NCBI RefSeq assembly: GCF_001949145.1 | Contig: NW_019091580.1 | Location: 236,998-300,997, forward strand | Direction of reading: 5' to 3' | Source: Acanthaster planci | Taxonomy: Eukaryota; Echinodermata; Asteroidea; Valvatida; Acanthasteridae | DNA length: 64,000 nucleotides | Part shown: piece by piece, positions 33,091 to 46,400 of the stretch | Layout of the letters: each line of letters begins with the position of its first letter | Position numbering within the stretch: the stretch's first letter is position 1 | Program-made: the position numbers and the translations under genes | Notes under the pieces: model-generated | Told to the model about the DNA's origin: nothing | The model's database searches: none | What the model saw: the letters and a program-made list of their open reading frames with translations, nothing else

Positions 33091-35776
33091 GAATATTATA
33101 TTGCGGGGCATGAATTGTTCCTCAAACAGATGCCTTCAAGTGTTTCCCTATTGCTACGACTCATGTTCAACGGGCTCTAATTTCATGTTCAATTCATGTT
33201 CAGTAATTCGAGATCAGCTTGATTTGTTTGCGTGCCGTTAGACCTACAGCTACAAATACGACCCCAAGCAGGCAATCGAGGCAACTCTTAAGGCACGAAC
33301 ACCATGGCCCCTGTTAGGGTTCGAGCGCATAAACTACGGCACATGAGTCAAAGCTATATTATTAAATTGTGACGCTTTGAAGCCAATGAAGATTCCAACG
33401 TGCTTGTACACGTGCAGTGGATTATACTTTGACTAACTTAAATGAATTGGGGTTGAGGGCTTCTTTGACGTTTTTAGTCTTGATTTTTTTATGCCTATCA
33501 TAATAGTTTCTGGGTCAAGTTCTCCCATAATCATCGTCGCCACGGCAACTAGAAAGTCTTCAAAACTGATTTTGGTTTGTGATTTGTCTTTAGACTACGG
33601 CAAAATTATGATAATGTGTTGAGTAAGAAAAGGAGAAACAGCAAACGAAACTCTAAGAATTAAGAGTTCATTTTGATAAACCAGTCAGTGACGCCAGAAT
33701 GTATACAATGGGGAATTTTCAAGCACCCTGATTTGGTGTCAACATTTGTCGATGTTGGTATCAACAATGCGAGAAACAGTTTCATTTTTGCCTCTGCCAT
33801 CCAAACAAACATCCACATTCGCTGCATTCTTCACACTGTACTCGGGTCTCGGCGGGTCGAGTCAATTTTTCATATTTCTGTCTCCTGTTTAATTTAACCC
33901 CGAAATAGTCGCGGTTAACGAACTGGGGTAAGGAACGGACAGTTTATGGTGTCCTCGACTTTGTAGACGCGGAACATAGGGGTCCGTTGACCGATGTCGT
34001 TCTAAGAGAATTTATCGTATTCAGTGCTCAAGATTTTCACATTAATTTTGTTCCCCCGTTATAGACCTGCGTCATACTATTGAACGTGTAATGTAACTTA
34101 TTACGCCAAATCGGGGATAGTCTTGAATTTTGTAGGAATCATTTTATTTGCTATAACCGTATTTCGCACATTTCGCAGTTAGCCAAACGCTCCCTTTAAA
34201 AAAAAGAATATATCTTTTTACGAAATTAGGAAATGTGCCTTACTTTAGGTATGAAAAAAGTGTCAGACAACTAAAATACATGTATATATTAATCGACAAT
34301 TATTTACTTGCACGCGCACCTTAATAGGATTAACCTCACAAATGAAAGGTAAGGACAAAGGCTAATAAATTAACCTTGCACAATGGGGAAAAAGTCTCTA
34401 AATCAACACGTCTATCAGCATGTAAACTCCATTATATAATCAGAATACACTTCCATGTCAACAAAGTCACGCGGCTGGCTGGGTGATAGGGATTGGTCTG
34501 TTGTTTTCTCGGAGCGACATCGCATTTTTGCCCGCTGTTCGAAGGCGTGCTTTTGTACAATCACTTTTCTCGTGCATCATATGAATTGTTTGTAGCAATT
34601 TACTTTGTTAGGCTATAAGCATTTGTCTAATTTTATGCATTAAATCCAAAGAAGCATATCTGAAACAACACATCAAAAATGAAAATTGGAAACCGACAAG
34701 CGAGTCTATGACACGAAATAAACAACAAAGTGTAGGTAAAATCAGGCAGAACAACATTAATCACTCAGGTGTTTTGATTAAGTTATACAATTTAAATTAA
34801 CTTCAATCACTTTCTCATTGTTTTTTGCAACGTCCCCCAACTGAATCAACGATTTTCAACAGTTTATGAAATGAGACAATCTGTCACTCATTTCGTCGAA
34901 ATGAATCCAAGAGTTCAGCGTCCGACCCGCCACAAACACCAATTCGATCTATCCCTCCAGAGCTACCAAATAACCCAGAATATAAGACTCGCCATTCTGA
35001 GAGGCAAGAAATATCATCGTCAATTTTACCGTCGAAATTGTCGGAAGTCTTTACCCAATATCGTCTTCACCCAGCAGCTGTCGGCAGAGCGAGCTTGGCA
35101 AGATGATTTTTTCAGAACGGCACAGCGTGTAGCAAATAGGCCCGATATATCGCTCACGAATGTCAGCCGTTTCACGTTGCTTCGTAGTGTAGACCACTCC
35201 CCTCCGGCTATCCCCGTGTACGTGTTTACATGTGCATGTACATGTGTCTGGTCCCTTCTGTTCAACAGCTAAGACAATACAGGAAATCTGGTACAGGTAC
35301 AACTCCTGACCATAGCTTCACAGTGACTCCGCGTATACGGGCTTCACTACCGGTAAACCTGGCTTGGGTGCAAATCATCTAGCTCAGCTGCCGCAGCAAC
35401 ACTACTTGATTAAAGCTAACATTCACAGAAAAAGGGTCACAGAAAGTGGGCACCATGTGCTAAAAACAAATTTTAAAGGGAAAGTCTTAGGCTATGTCGG
35501 AAACGGGCGGAAAGAGCTTCGCATAGGCCTATTGTCTGCTAGTATTTCCAATGGAGTGAAGACCTAGACCTAGCTCTTGACAACAGATCCGGATACAGCC
35601 TTATTAATGACTTTCAATTGGCTTCAGTACTGATGACATCACAACTTGTTCACGTGTGCTCTTTCCACGGTAGCAGGCTGCGGAGAGCAAATAAGAAAAC
35701 AAGAGGTGACGTCGACAGTACGTAAGCTTATTAGATGTTACTTTTTACAGAATAGGTGAGTAGGAAAAATACAGCG
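33091..35776. other. Intergenic stretch, nothing recognised
   Basis: The longest frame (34871-35272, plus, 133 codons) has a normal-looking composition but no family resemblance, no splice partners and no Kozak or poly(A) context that I can support. No repeats stand out. Confidence 0.4.
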
Positions 35777-36497
35777 NNNNNNNNNNNNNNNNNNNNNNNN
35801 NNNNNNNNNNNNNNNNNNNNNNNNNNNNNNNNNNNNNNNNNNNNNNNNNNNNNNNNNNNNNNNNNNNNNNNNNNNNNNNNNNNNNNNNNNNNNNNNNNNN
35901 NNNNNNNNNNNNNNNNNNNNNNNNNNNNNNNNNNNNNNNNNNNNNNNNNNNNNNNNNNNNNNNNNNNNNNNNNNNNNNNNNNNNNNNNNNNNNNNNNNNN
36001 NNNNNNNNNNNNNNNNNNNNNNNNNNNNNNNNNNNNNNNNNNNNNNNNNNNNNNNNNNNNNNNNNNNNNNNNNNNNNNNNNNNNNNNNNNNNNNNNNNNN
36101 NNNNNNNNNNNNNNNNNNNNNNNNNNNNNNNNNNNNNNNNNNNNNNNNNNNNNNNNNNNNNNNNNNNNNNNNNNNNNNNNNNNNNNNNNNNNNNNNNNNN
36201 NNNNNNNNNNNNNNNNNNNNNNNNNNNNNNNNNNNNNNNNNNNNNNNNNNNNNNNNNNNNNNNNNNNNNNNNNNNNNNNNNNNNNNNNNNNNNNNNNNNN
36301 NNNNNNNNNNNNNNNNNNNNNNNNNNNNNNNNNNNNNNNNNNNNNNNNNNNNNNNNNNNNNNNNNNNNNNNNNNNNNNNNNNNNNNNNNNNNNNNNNNNN
36401 NNNNNNNNNNNNNNNNNNNNNNNNNNNNNNNNNNNNNNNNNNNNNNNNNNNNNNNNNNNNNNNNNNNNNNNNNNNNNNNNNNNNNNNNNNNNNNNNN
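35777..36497. other. Assembly gap (N run)
   Basis: 721 unknown bases. The right edge starts inside a 30-bp tandem repeat, so the gap is probably a collapsed minisatellite. Confidence 0.98.
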
Positions 36498-36580
36498 AAA
36501 CACTGAATAAACATCAGGATGATGAGCAAACACTGAATAAACATCAGGATGATGAGCAAACACTGCATAAACATCAGGCC
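36498..36580. repeat. 30-bp minisatellite at the gap edge
   Basis: Nearly three units of a 30-bp sequence beginning CACTGAATAAACATCAGGAT. The third unit has one substitution and is cut off. The array runs into the N gap on its left, so its true length is unknown. Confidence 0.9.
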
Positions 36581-39500
36581 TATTTCCAGTTTTATTCCAA
36601 AAACAGAATGATGAGGAAGTAATCACGGACACACAATGATATCTGGCCCGTGCCCACACAAAAAAAATAGGATGGAGACGGTTGTGCGCATTTCTCGAAC
36701 ACTCTGTTTTTTCACCTCGCACTGTCATCGTGACTTCATGATCAGGCGCACCCTGTTGACATTTTTACGGACCATGATGCACCCCATGACATTTAGCAAA
36801 ACCCATTATCCATCAGAAACACACACACATGTACACCCAAATTGATCCATCTTCTTTGAATGGTCTACCACCATTTTGGCGTTCAAGCGGCGGGCAAAAT
36901 TATGCAGGCAATTCCCGAACAAATAAACAAGTGACAGAATTCACCATCAGGCTATTCTTTACAAATGCTTTGCTGGCACTCCAGAAAAGCCGTAAACATC
37001 TTCACCTCGATATGGCAACCGATTTCCAGTCCATGATTTAGACGCAGGACCAAAGCATTATAACGACCAGCGATCAGACACGAGATTGCCGACAGTTAAA
37101 TCAGAAAAATACGACTGATAACGACATTTCTATTAATTTCGTTCTCAGGGTCTACATTTTGTGGGCGCTTTTGAATTTTGCTCCATGCTTGCCACAGTGC
37201 GAGTACAAGCTGGGTTAAACGCAGGGAGCGTCCGCATCTGACGTGAAGGAGAGTCCCTATGAACTAGAAACAACACTTTAAATCAAACAAACTGCAATGG
37301 AACGAGCTTGCATGGAGCCAATTTCACAATGGCTGCCGATCGGTATCGAAGCGTGACGCCATTGTGAACCAGGAAGTGTAGTGCAAACGAATAGAGTACG
37401 CGCGCGTTGGTTCACGCGCTATGCGCATGACGTATTCACTTCGGTGCTCTAAAAGGCCTTCATTGATTGAAATTATAACAAATAACGGTATGTCTTACCT
37501 CACTCCTCGACATGTCGATCCAATTAAACTCTCGTGGTGTATCAGAATGACTCCTCTTCAAACTGATGGAAATGATAATTATCGTTTTGGGCGAACACAC
37601 ACCCATTTATAATACGCAATTCCTAAAATTTCTAAAAGGAGCAAACATTGACGTCTTTCTAGGAAACATTACTTATAAACATTCTGTCGTTTATCTTTAC
37701 AGCAACAGAAATCATATTTCGGCAGTTTGCATGCATGTCAACACAGAGGAATTTTCCATGGCAGGACGATCGCAATATATCATTTTCTCTGCCAAACAAA
37801 CCATTAAAATGGCTAAATCATGACTAAAACAATTTATATAATACAGTGGAAAGGAAGGGGAAAAAAGCTCTTCCAGGCGTAAAATAAGTGGACACCGAAC
37901 GTGACGTCAGTCCAGCAACTTTAATGGTAACAAATTTTGTCTCATGATGACACTAATTACAAGCAAACAACTAAAATTAGTATAAAGGCCAGTTCATGCT
38001 TATAGCAAACTTCCAATTCACAAGAAAGCAAAATTTATTGGGGAAATACCCAAAGTCATAAAGAAATTTTTACTACTAAAGTTGTGAAATCGCTTTGTTC
38101 ACTTTTTGCCTGACGTATCAAATGGCCCTCGCTGTGTGTAATACTTTATTTGTATCAAAACACTTTTCTTGTTAGTAAATAAAGAAAATGTAAATAAGAA
38201 ATGCATTCACATTGGCTTTTTTCGATACCACAATTGTATAACAAATGTAGCGTGGTATAAGTTAACTAATTAACCAGACATAAAAATTATCAAAACAAAC
38301 GATTTGCTGTCTATGGCCTCAAAGGAAGGATTACACTTTGTTTAGATATTATACAGAACCTAAACTCTACACTGTACTCACCCTTTTCAATCTCCAGCCA
38401 TTTGTTCAATTTGTGGTATCTCTTTGAACAGAGGAATTAAATTCCTAAGGAACCAGAAATTTCACTTGAATATTTGAAAACCCAAAATGTCTACATTTTT
38501 TGTGACAGGAAAGCGACCTCCGAACTGCTGAGCTGTTAGCACGATACATGTATATCCAAACGGTGTTGTCAATGAACACGTAAAAAACCCAAATGTCCAA
38601 AGGAAGTACAAGTAGTTTATCAGGACATAAAAGTTAATGTATTGGTAGTAAAAAGCAATTGCGAATGGTTTGGCAAAAAGAATTATGTTCTTGTTCTTAC
38701 TCAAAGGAAAAACCCTCCAGTGGGTTATCTCGTTTTTCTCAAACATTTCTATTCATTTCCTTTCTGAAGAAATAATTTACGCTGAGTAATTACACATAGA
38801 CTCAGTCATTGTCATTTAGGGAAAACAGTCTTGAAGCAACACATGCTGATTGACATTACCACAAATGCAGCTAATTATGTCATTCAAATTGCATCCACTG
38901 AGAAATCAACGGTTGGCAATTGTCTGACAGTTAATTCATTTCAAAAGGCAACCATCATTTTTTCTTAACTGAAAGTCACCAAAATGTTACCATCTGTGGA
39001 TGGGCTGGACAGAGTCTTTAAATGTGATGTAGAATTGGTATTTGGTATCTTTTGTTTTGTAGTGCCACTGCATATGATAAAAATATGAATACAGCTTACC
39101 TAGCTACGGAGATAACTACCAATTTTTTTTAAAGAGTTTGGACACATGCATGACCACAAGCAGTTTTGCTGTTCTATGCACTAAGTCTACGCTGAAACTA
39201 ACAATAAAAGATTTGAACAGATCCAACAAAATGAGTCCTCAGGCCTATTTTGGACTCTTGAATAAACTTCCAACACAGGCCAGAATGGAGGTTATGCGTT
39301 GTTGGCATCTCCATGGGGTCTCAGAGGCTATTTTTGGGATTTTAATTTAGTTACAATGAATGCATAAAGGGTTTACTCAAGCCTATTCCACTGATACTAA
39401 CTCTTTCCCTCTGAGGATGTGTTAATGCATAACCTCCATAGGCATTTGGTACATGTAGATCCGCATGCAAAGTTTAGTCATTATTCTAACACAAGAATAC

Positions 39501-40409
39501 CGTTACGGTGAATAGGCTGAAGAGGTACCTAAAGCATTGTTATAGTGTGCGTCAACATGGATAACTTGTCACTCAAACTTGAATAAAGTGACTTGTGACT
39601 CATTTTGTTAGATTGGGTAAATGAATGAAACGTTTTTCCGCCGACTCATTCTAAAACACGAGGCTGACAGTCAGGGATGACAGATTACAGTGAAGCGCAA
39701 AATTCTAAACATTGCATGCAAATATTTAACTGATGAAAATCAAATGTTTATGTGAAATCAATCCACACAAAAAATAAACTGAACTGATTTAGTGACAGTT
39801 TTTCTGATGTAAAACAAGATATTAACTTTGTCATCTTTGGGAAGGAAGATGAACCCTGCTTTCACTAAATGTAACAGAATCGAACATTGAAGAATTGTTC
39901 TGGCACTTGGTTGATCTGGGTTGTTAACAACAAACCTAAGCTTCGTGTTGCTGAAATTGGATTCTGTGACATTCAGCAGGGTTTCCCCCAAAAAAACCAC
40001 GGGGAGGAGGTAGGGGTAATATAAAGTAACTCAACATATCAAAGAAATGTAAATTTCATAATTCTACTTTGACAAAATCGGTGAAAAAAAACTGCCCGTA
40101 AATTCCTACTATATACGACTGCACAATAGTCAAATTTCCACTTAAAACCATTCAAACAAATTTGATGCTTGACAATTAAATTATCAAAATTCATATCTCT
40201 TATACAAGAAATGTGGGAGCAATATAAAGACAAATCAGTAACTTCCACAAAACTGCAGGATGGACACAAAATAATAATAGAAATTCCATAAATACTGGTT
40301 CTTCCAATGAACAAATTCCACTTTTTTTCGCAATCTTGTGACTGAAGTCTCATTTATATGTAGCTTACAAAAGTGACCTTTACAAATGTAACACTAGCTT
40401 GTCTTACCG
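36581..40409. other. Intergenic stretch downstream of PATL1
   Basis: No gene or defined element was recognised; all frames are short. The PATL1 3' UTR and poly(A) site probably lie at the right end of this stretch. Confidence 0.4.
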
Positions 40410-40440
40410 TTACATCTTTAACTGGTCGTCAAAATAGCAA
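40410..40440 (-). CDS. PATL1: Candidate last coding exon of PATL1
   Basis: A good acceptor (gtcatcctgcag) is followed by one base completing the split codon, nine codons (CYFDDQLKM) and TAA. Phase fits the exon ending at 41058. The human protein likewise ends 8-10 residues after the equivalent LETKL. No sequence similarity supports it beyond length and phase. Confidence 0.45.
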
Positions 40441-43400
40441 CTGCAGGATGACAATTTTCGAGATGAATGGAAAGTTTAAAATATTGAAGACTATTACGAT
40501 GTCTTGTCTGTTGTGATAGATCTGTGAAATAAACAAAGGCACATTCTGCGATTAGGTCAGCCATCATCGGTTAAGGTATATATTGCAGTAGAATTGAGTC
40601 TATGCAGCTTGCAAAATTTTTTTTCAGGTATGTGATGTACAAAATGGATCCGATGTGGAACAAGCAAAATCTGAGACAAACAGAACTCAAGGTACAAAAT
40701 TTAATAAGGTTGTCTGAGGGTTGTAGCTGACTCACAAACGGCGATTAGTTCTGTAAAAGGATGTATGTCAACTAACTTTCCTTAATATCAATGTCAGGCA
40801 GGAGTACATAATTAAAACAGTTGAAAATCAATTTGAAAGAAAGATGCATTTTGCATAGGGTGATTTCTTTCTCAACATATAGAAAAAAGCAGAGCCCAGC
40901 TATTATGACACCTACCATCGTTACAAATGTTGAAGTACAAAGAAAGTGCTGTTTAACCCTGTACATTGGATAACTTTACAAGATTTGGGTATGTTCTCAG
41001 CAAAAAAGACAGGGGTACAGGTATTGCATCGATATGGGCATTTGTCTTTTTTTTTACCTGAGTCTCTTTTCAAGGGCATTGAATGTCTGCTTGCTGACAA
41101 ACCGTGCAAAATGTGGCAGAACGTTGTCGACAATGACTAGAGGTTGGGGGATAGCAGTGTCGGCAACAACACAGATGTCTTTGGCAAACTGGTTCACACA
41201 ATCCACCCTGAAAATGAACATCAAGAACTCAAATCAATTGCTTCTAAAAGCATTACATAAGTGCACTGTTAACCAATGCAAAAAAGAAGAATAGAAGTGT
41301 AAGTATTCAAAGTTTGACTCTCAATAAAATACTCTGGCTTCAGCTCTCATTCCGACTGTCTGGCAAAATTCTGATGTGTTGTTGAAATGCTGGATGCAAT
41401 TTGGAGATTGAGAGTCATTAAATTCAATACTTTGTGCCAACTAAGTTGTCATTTGCACAACAGGTAAATGGCCAGCATGCGCATTGAATGGGCTTGGTTG
41501 TCAGTATCCGAGCCATGTATGGTTGCAACATGGGGGTCTGTGTATGGCAACATCTTGTTTCCAAAGTTGGGGTGCTGTTTGAGGGTTGCACTAATCAATC
41601 AGACAATAATGACATCAAAGTTGGGTAGTTGATTGTTTGCTGTGCAAACATGCATCCAATAAGCCAAACCAGGGTGTGCATGCCATGGTGGACTTTGTGG
41701 CCAAAATGGCTTCCAAGCTGAAGTTGTTTACAACTCTGTCCACAAGCAGCTCTGATCAAACTGTCTGTGCCAGGGGCATTCCCCAGAAACATTACAAAAG
41801 CCAAACCAAGTCCGCTTGAAGTGGTAAGCTTTCCAAATTTCCCACACAAGCAGCAGTGTCTGGCAGAGGCCAACAAGAGATATGGGCTCTGATCATGTGT
41901 ACCACTCGTGGTGGACATTTGATGGATGGGCCAGATGCCAGGACCCAATTTCACGGTGCTGCTTAACGAGCAAAACAGTCGTGCTTACTATAGCAGAACA
42001 TTTTGCTAAAGATAAACACTATTTCATGGTGGTGCTCAGCATGGTTGTACTTACAGTTGCGTGTGCATAGAAATGTCGATTGTTTGTTACTATATTTGGC
42101 AAACTTTTCCTCTTAGGTAAGTGTGCCCTTTGCCATGCTTACTAGTTATGGTCTTTCTGAAATACACGGAGCCCCTCAGATTCTCAGCTTCATAAGATAT
42201 ATGAGTTCCTCCCCTAGGAGGCAGGCATGAATCAAATAATTGACAAAGCAAATGCGTCTACTAGGACAGTGTAAATGCTGGCCACTGATGGGAAGTTGGT
42301 GGTGGGTCACAGAGCAGCCTCTTTCTTTCACACACTGTCAGATCCTGGTCAGAAATTATGAGGCAGGAACCCCCTTTTCCTTGTGGCCCGGGCAGCGACA
42401 ATTTTTTTTTTTTTTGGCCATGCCATAAATTTGCTTGCCCGAATTAGATCAACACTTGCCCAAGATTTCTTGGAATCCACGATTATTATGGTTATTTAAC
42501 TTAGGCCTACTGTATGCATGCAGTTTTTAATTAGGCCCCCAAAATAGTTGTGCTTCCAATTATATGCCACTTACAAAATAAAAATAGGGTTGGTAGGTTG
42601 GAAATTATTTTGGGGGGGTCAATTTTTTTTTGTCCTGATTGAATGGCATGAACGGGGACGACAGCTTCCAAAATTATCTCAAAAAGTGATGAACACCTGT
42701 CTTAATCAATGTAAAAATTTCTATAGGTGACAATTCACAAGAATTATGGGCAATTCACACAGCGTGACTCAGGCAATCACGATGGCAAACTGGCCAACAA
42801 TGTATCGCGTGGTAAGCGTGCGTGACACGTGAGGCATCCAGACCAGTGGGCGAAAAACCTTGTGCACAGCAGGAAATTTGTTGAAAGAGGCTAACTTCAA
42901 GTACGAGCAAAACAAACTCAAATTAAACTCAGGATCGCAGAAAACACACACATAAATAAGAGACCAAGTTCTGTGAAGGAACTTACAGAAAACCTCTTGC
43001 AACATCGATTTTTTTTTGACCTGTGGCTTTAGGGTTGTGTGCATGTATGGCCGATGTAGAGTAATCGACCGCAACGTACAGTACATGTATAGACTGGTTC
43101 TGGTTGCTACATTTCTTTGCATGGCGTGGCGCAGCGGAAACCAGAGCAGCTTCGTTTGATGCATTGAGCCGCGGGCACATGTTTTCACCACTGCGACAGC
43201 GAAATGTGAATGACAACTCGTGAAAATAACGGAAGTTTCTTTCCAAAAATTGAAAATGTAAGTACAAAAACAAACAAAAACAAGCATTTTATCGTGAGAA
43301 ATGTTATCGAAAGATATTTTGTGAAGAAAGAAAAGATATCAGCTTTTCTGGACTTGCCCAAACGGGCACACCTATTTAGAATTTTATTTGCCCGAATGAA

Positions 43401-46400
43401 AATTTGATTGCTCCGGCCTATCGGACAGGCGATTCGTCGCGGCCTGTTGTGGCCCAACCATATTAACGGATGGCTAGAGCAGAGATACCCACCAGTCATT
43501 CTGGGCATCTTCCTCCAAGTCTACAAGTGATGTGCTGCTGTAGATCCTCTCTCCTTGACTCAACAGGCACAGGATCACAGACACACCAAACTAGAACAAA
43601 AACAAGAACTATTTCGAGTTACGTGTACCACCTATGAAATACGGTCTGTTTAATACTTAACCACTTCCTGCCAGGGATTCTGGATCCGGACACGTACGCT
43701 TGGTATGCTTTATATGCATGGCCGGGGTCTCCGAACTCGGACAAAAGGAACAGGGCCTTGTAACAAAAGAACGCGCTACGAACAAAAGACCAGGCTACTG
43801 GGCATTACCGACATTTTCACTCTCAAAAGTGGTGATAATCCAGCGTTCTTTTGAAACAGTATACCAGGGTTTGGAGCATTGAGAGTGAGCGGATTACCAC
43901 CGCAGACAAAAGCGCTCCACCGCCGCAGCGATGAGCCACACAGCACCGCTGCATGCTAATCTGGCCCCTATTGAAAAGAGGTCNGCACTGAGCCATGTTC
44001 GTGAACAAAAGAAACTTATATAACACCCCACAATCTGGGCTCTTTTTACAAGGCTACAAGCCTGGCTGAAATACTGAGGCGTAATAGATTTTTTTCCGTC
44101 AGGCTAGAGTGGACACCAGACAGTCCTTCATGTGTATGTAAGTGTCCAGTAAATGAAGATAGGAATTTTTAAAGAATTTTGAAAACAGAAAAAAAATGAT
44201 AATTATCCCGGACCAGCATCATCAACATTGATAACTGCCCCAGCAGCAAGTGGTTAATAGTTGTTGACTGCTACGTTATGGGATATACCGCTCTGAAATG
44301 TCATATCCCATATCATAGCAAAAGTGTTTTATCATATCTCTGTCTAGGAGATGTTTTTCACTTGTTTTTTCTCAAGCGAAATTAAGAACAAAGGAATTTG
44401 TCAACATGAATAGTTAATGATCCCAGCATAATCCTGTACACCGCTGGGGCGCGAGTGTACATGTGATATCTTATGAGACCAGCTGATGTGATGTCCAACA
44501 ATGTGTGTGACATGCATTTTTGTCGCCCTGTCACAAAATCATTCTGGGCCAATAAAAATAGTATTCAAGACAGAGGCATAATAAGAAAGACCATTACGAC
44601 ACACAGGTCGGTTTGTTAATATTGGTCCCAGAGAGACTAGCATGTACTAAGCACAATTAAAATCCCAGATTCACTGCAATAGGCTTGGTTGGTTTTGCTC
44701 AATTTGGATCTGGCTACGGTACCTTGTTCTGCATGTGGAGTGAGATGATAGAGCCGTACTGCCGTGACGGCGACACGCTGCTTGCCCCCGCTGTCAGCTG
44801 CTTCACCATGCAGGTCAGCTCGGGCAGGGTGGTGGCCTGGATGCAGCGCCACACTGGCGGGAAGACAGCGGGCAACGTCTGTCAGGAGAACGGGGACAAG
44901 ACATGGGTCGGTGATACACCAAAAGACATAATACTCCATGACAAACCTAGTGCTATGTGCATAACACTGTATTCGGAGCATAAGACCAAAGCGCTGGTGC
45001 ATCACTTGCAACAGGGCGAGTGCAGTCAGGTGCACAAGAGTCACGTATGAATATGTAAACAGTGTGCCACAGGTGCTATAATTTCATCTGAGTGCACACA
45101 AAATACCAGGGGTACTTCCGTAATTTTTGTGCGACAGGAATGAACGCCGGCTTCAGAAAATAATGCAAATGACTCTGAAATGTCCTGAATGTCAGTTACT
45201 TGTTGCACAGTTTGCAAAACGGAGGCCATGTATTTGCAAGGCTAGGTGCCTTGTATGAAGCAATAAATGCACCTACGTACATGCACATGTACAAAAACTT
45301 TACTGGTACTGGGCACTGTAACAATATTCTTGTTCAGGGCGTGTTCAAATGAGCACCCAAGTTATTCAACTATTTCATGTAATTATGTAATTTCTTGTAA
45401 TGGCAGCTAGGATTCCTTAACTGAGTGCCCTAGGCATTGTGGCTCACCAGAAGAAACAAGTTGAGAAGAAATAGTGAGAAGCACTTATGGTTTTAGAGGT
45501 GAAAGGAAAACTCCAGAGGAATATTCTGGGTAAAACCCACGGAATCAAGTTGGGACTGAAAAGTCAATCAACATGTGGACCGAGCTATGAATCGCACCTG
45601 GGCTGTAGAGGTGGAAGGTGAGGAAAGAAACACTACGGCGAACTAACTCCCTGAGACGTAACTCCCAAATGAGGACAGAATGGAGTGCACTGGTGGCAAA
45701 CCAGTTCAACGCTTGCTGCGTTTAATACTTAAAATATATGTGCAATACGTTGCCAAGAAAAAGAGCATGAAATGTTACAACATGCCATGAGTGCCTCAGA
45801 GTATCCAATCATAATTCCAATCAACAATCATTTCCACAGTCTCAATACTATGTGCCCAGAGCCCAGAGTCCTCAAACTCTTGGTCTGCTGACCCGCGGAG
45901 AGTGCATCACATACCTCCTGCGCACTCGCTTTCTGTGTCTCCTGAAGTTCCTTGCGCATTTCCTGCGACTCCTTCTTCAAGAGCAGACTCATGTTTCGGA
46001 GGAGGGCCTGGACTACGTACTGAGCCTCTTTCTTCTCCAGCAGAGGTAGGACTCTGGTAATAAGCCGACGTCCCTTGCGCACTGACAAGACTTGGATGAA
46101 ATGGTCATCTGATGGTCTACGACGAAACCAAAAAGGTGGGAGACAGTTAACCTTTCTTTCTCCAAATTATACTAGTTTCGAAAATATACAAGTGATTTAG
46201 TTACAAGCACACACTGATCAGGAAATGCATTAACCCTGAACCCTGTACTAAGCCAATTACTCCTTGACTTTATTGTGGTAGACTTTCTCATTCGCTGAAA
46301 TACAACATGTTGTAACATACCATATGTAACAGTGCCATTTCTGTGTTTGTGGTTAGAACATCGTTTTTAATGTTGCTGTGACTAACTGGAGTTGAAGAAC

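Noticed and set aside
34871-35272. 133-codon plus-strand open frame as a gene
   Set aside because: No recognisable domain and no supporting promoter, poly(A) or splice signals; this length is expected by chance in 64 kb.
36498-36580. CRISPR array
   Set aside because: The 30-bp units are contiguous without spacers and the genome is animal; it is a minisatellite.
35738-36728. Long open frames across the N gap
   Set aside because: They are artefacts of unknown bases being read as open codons; the same applies to 49348-50157.
42769-43287. 172-codon minus-strand open frame as a gene
   Set aside because: Low similarity to anything, overlaps PATL1 intron sequence, and runs through TACATG repeat.
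44685-45050. 121-codon plus-strand open frame
   Set aside because: It is the reverse shadow of the PATL1 exon 44723-44878, whose minus-strand reading matches PATL1 in frame and phase.
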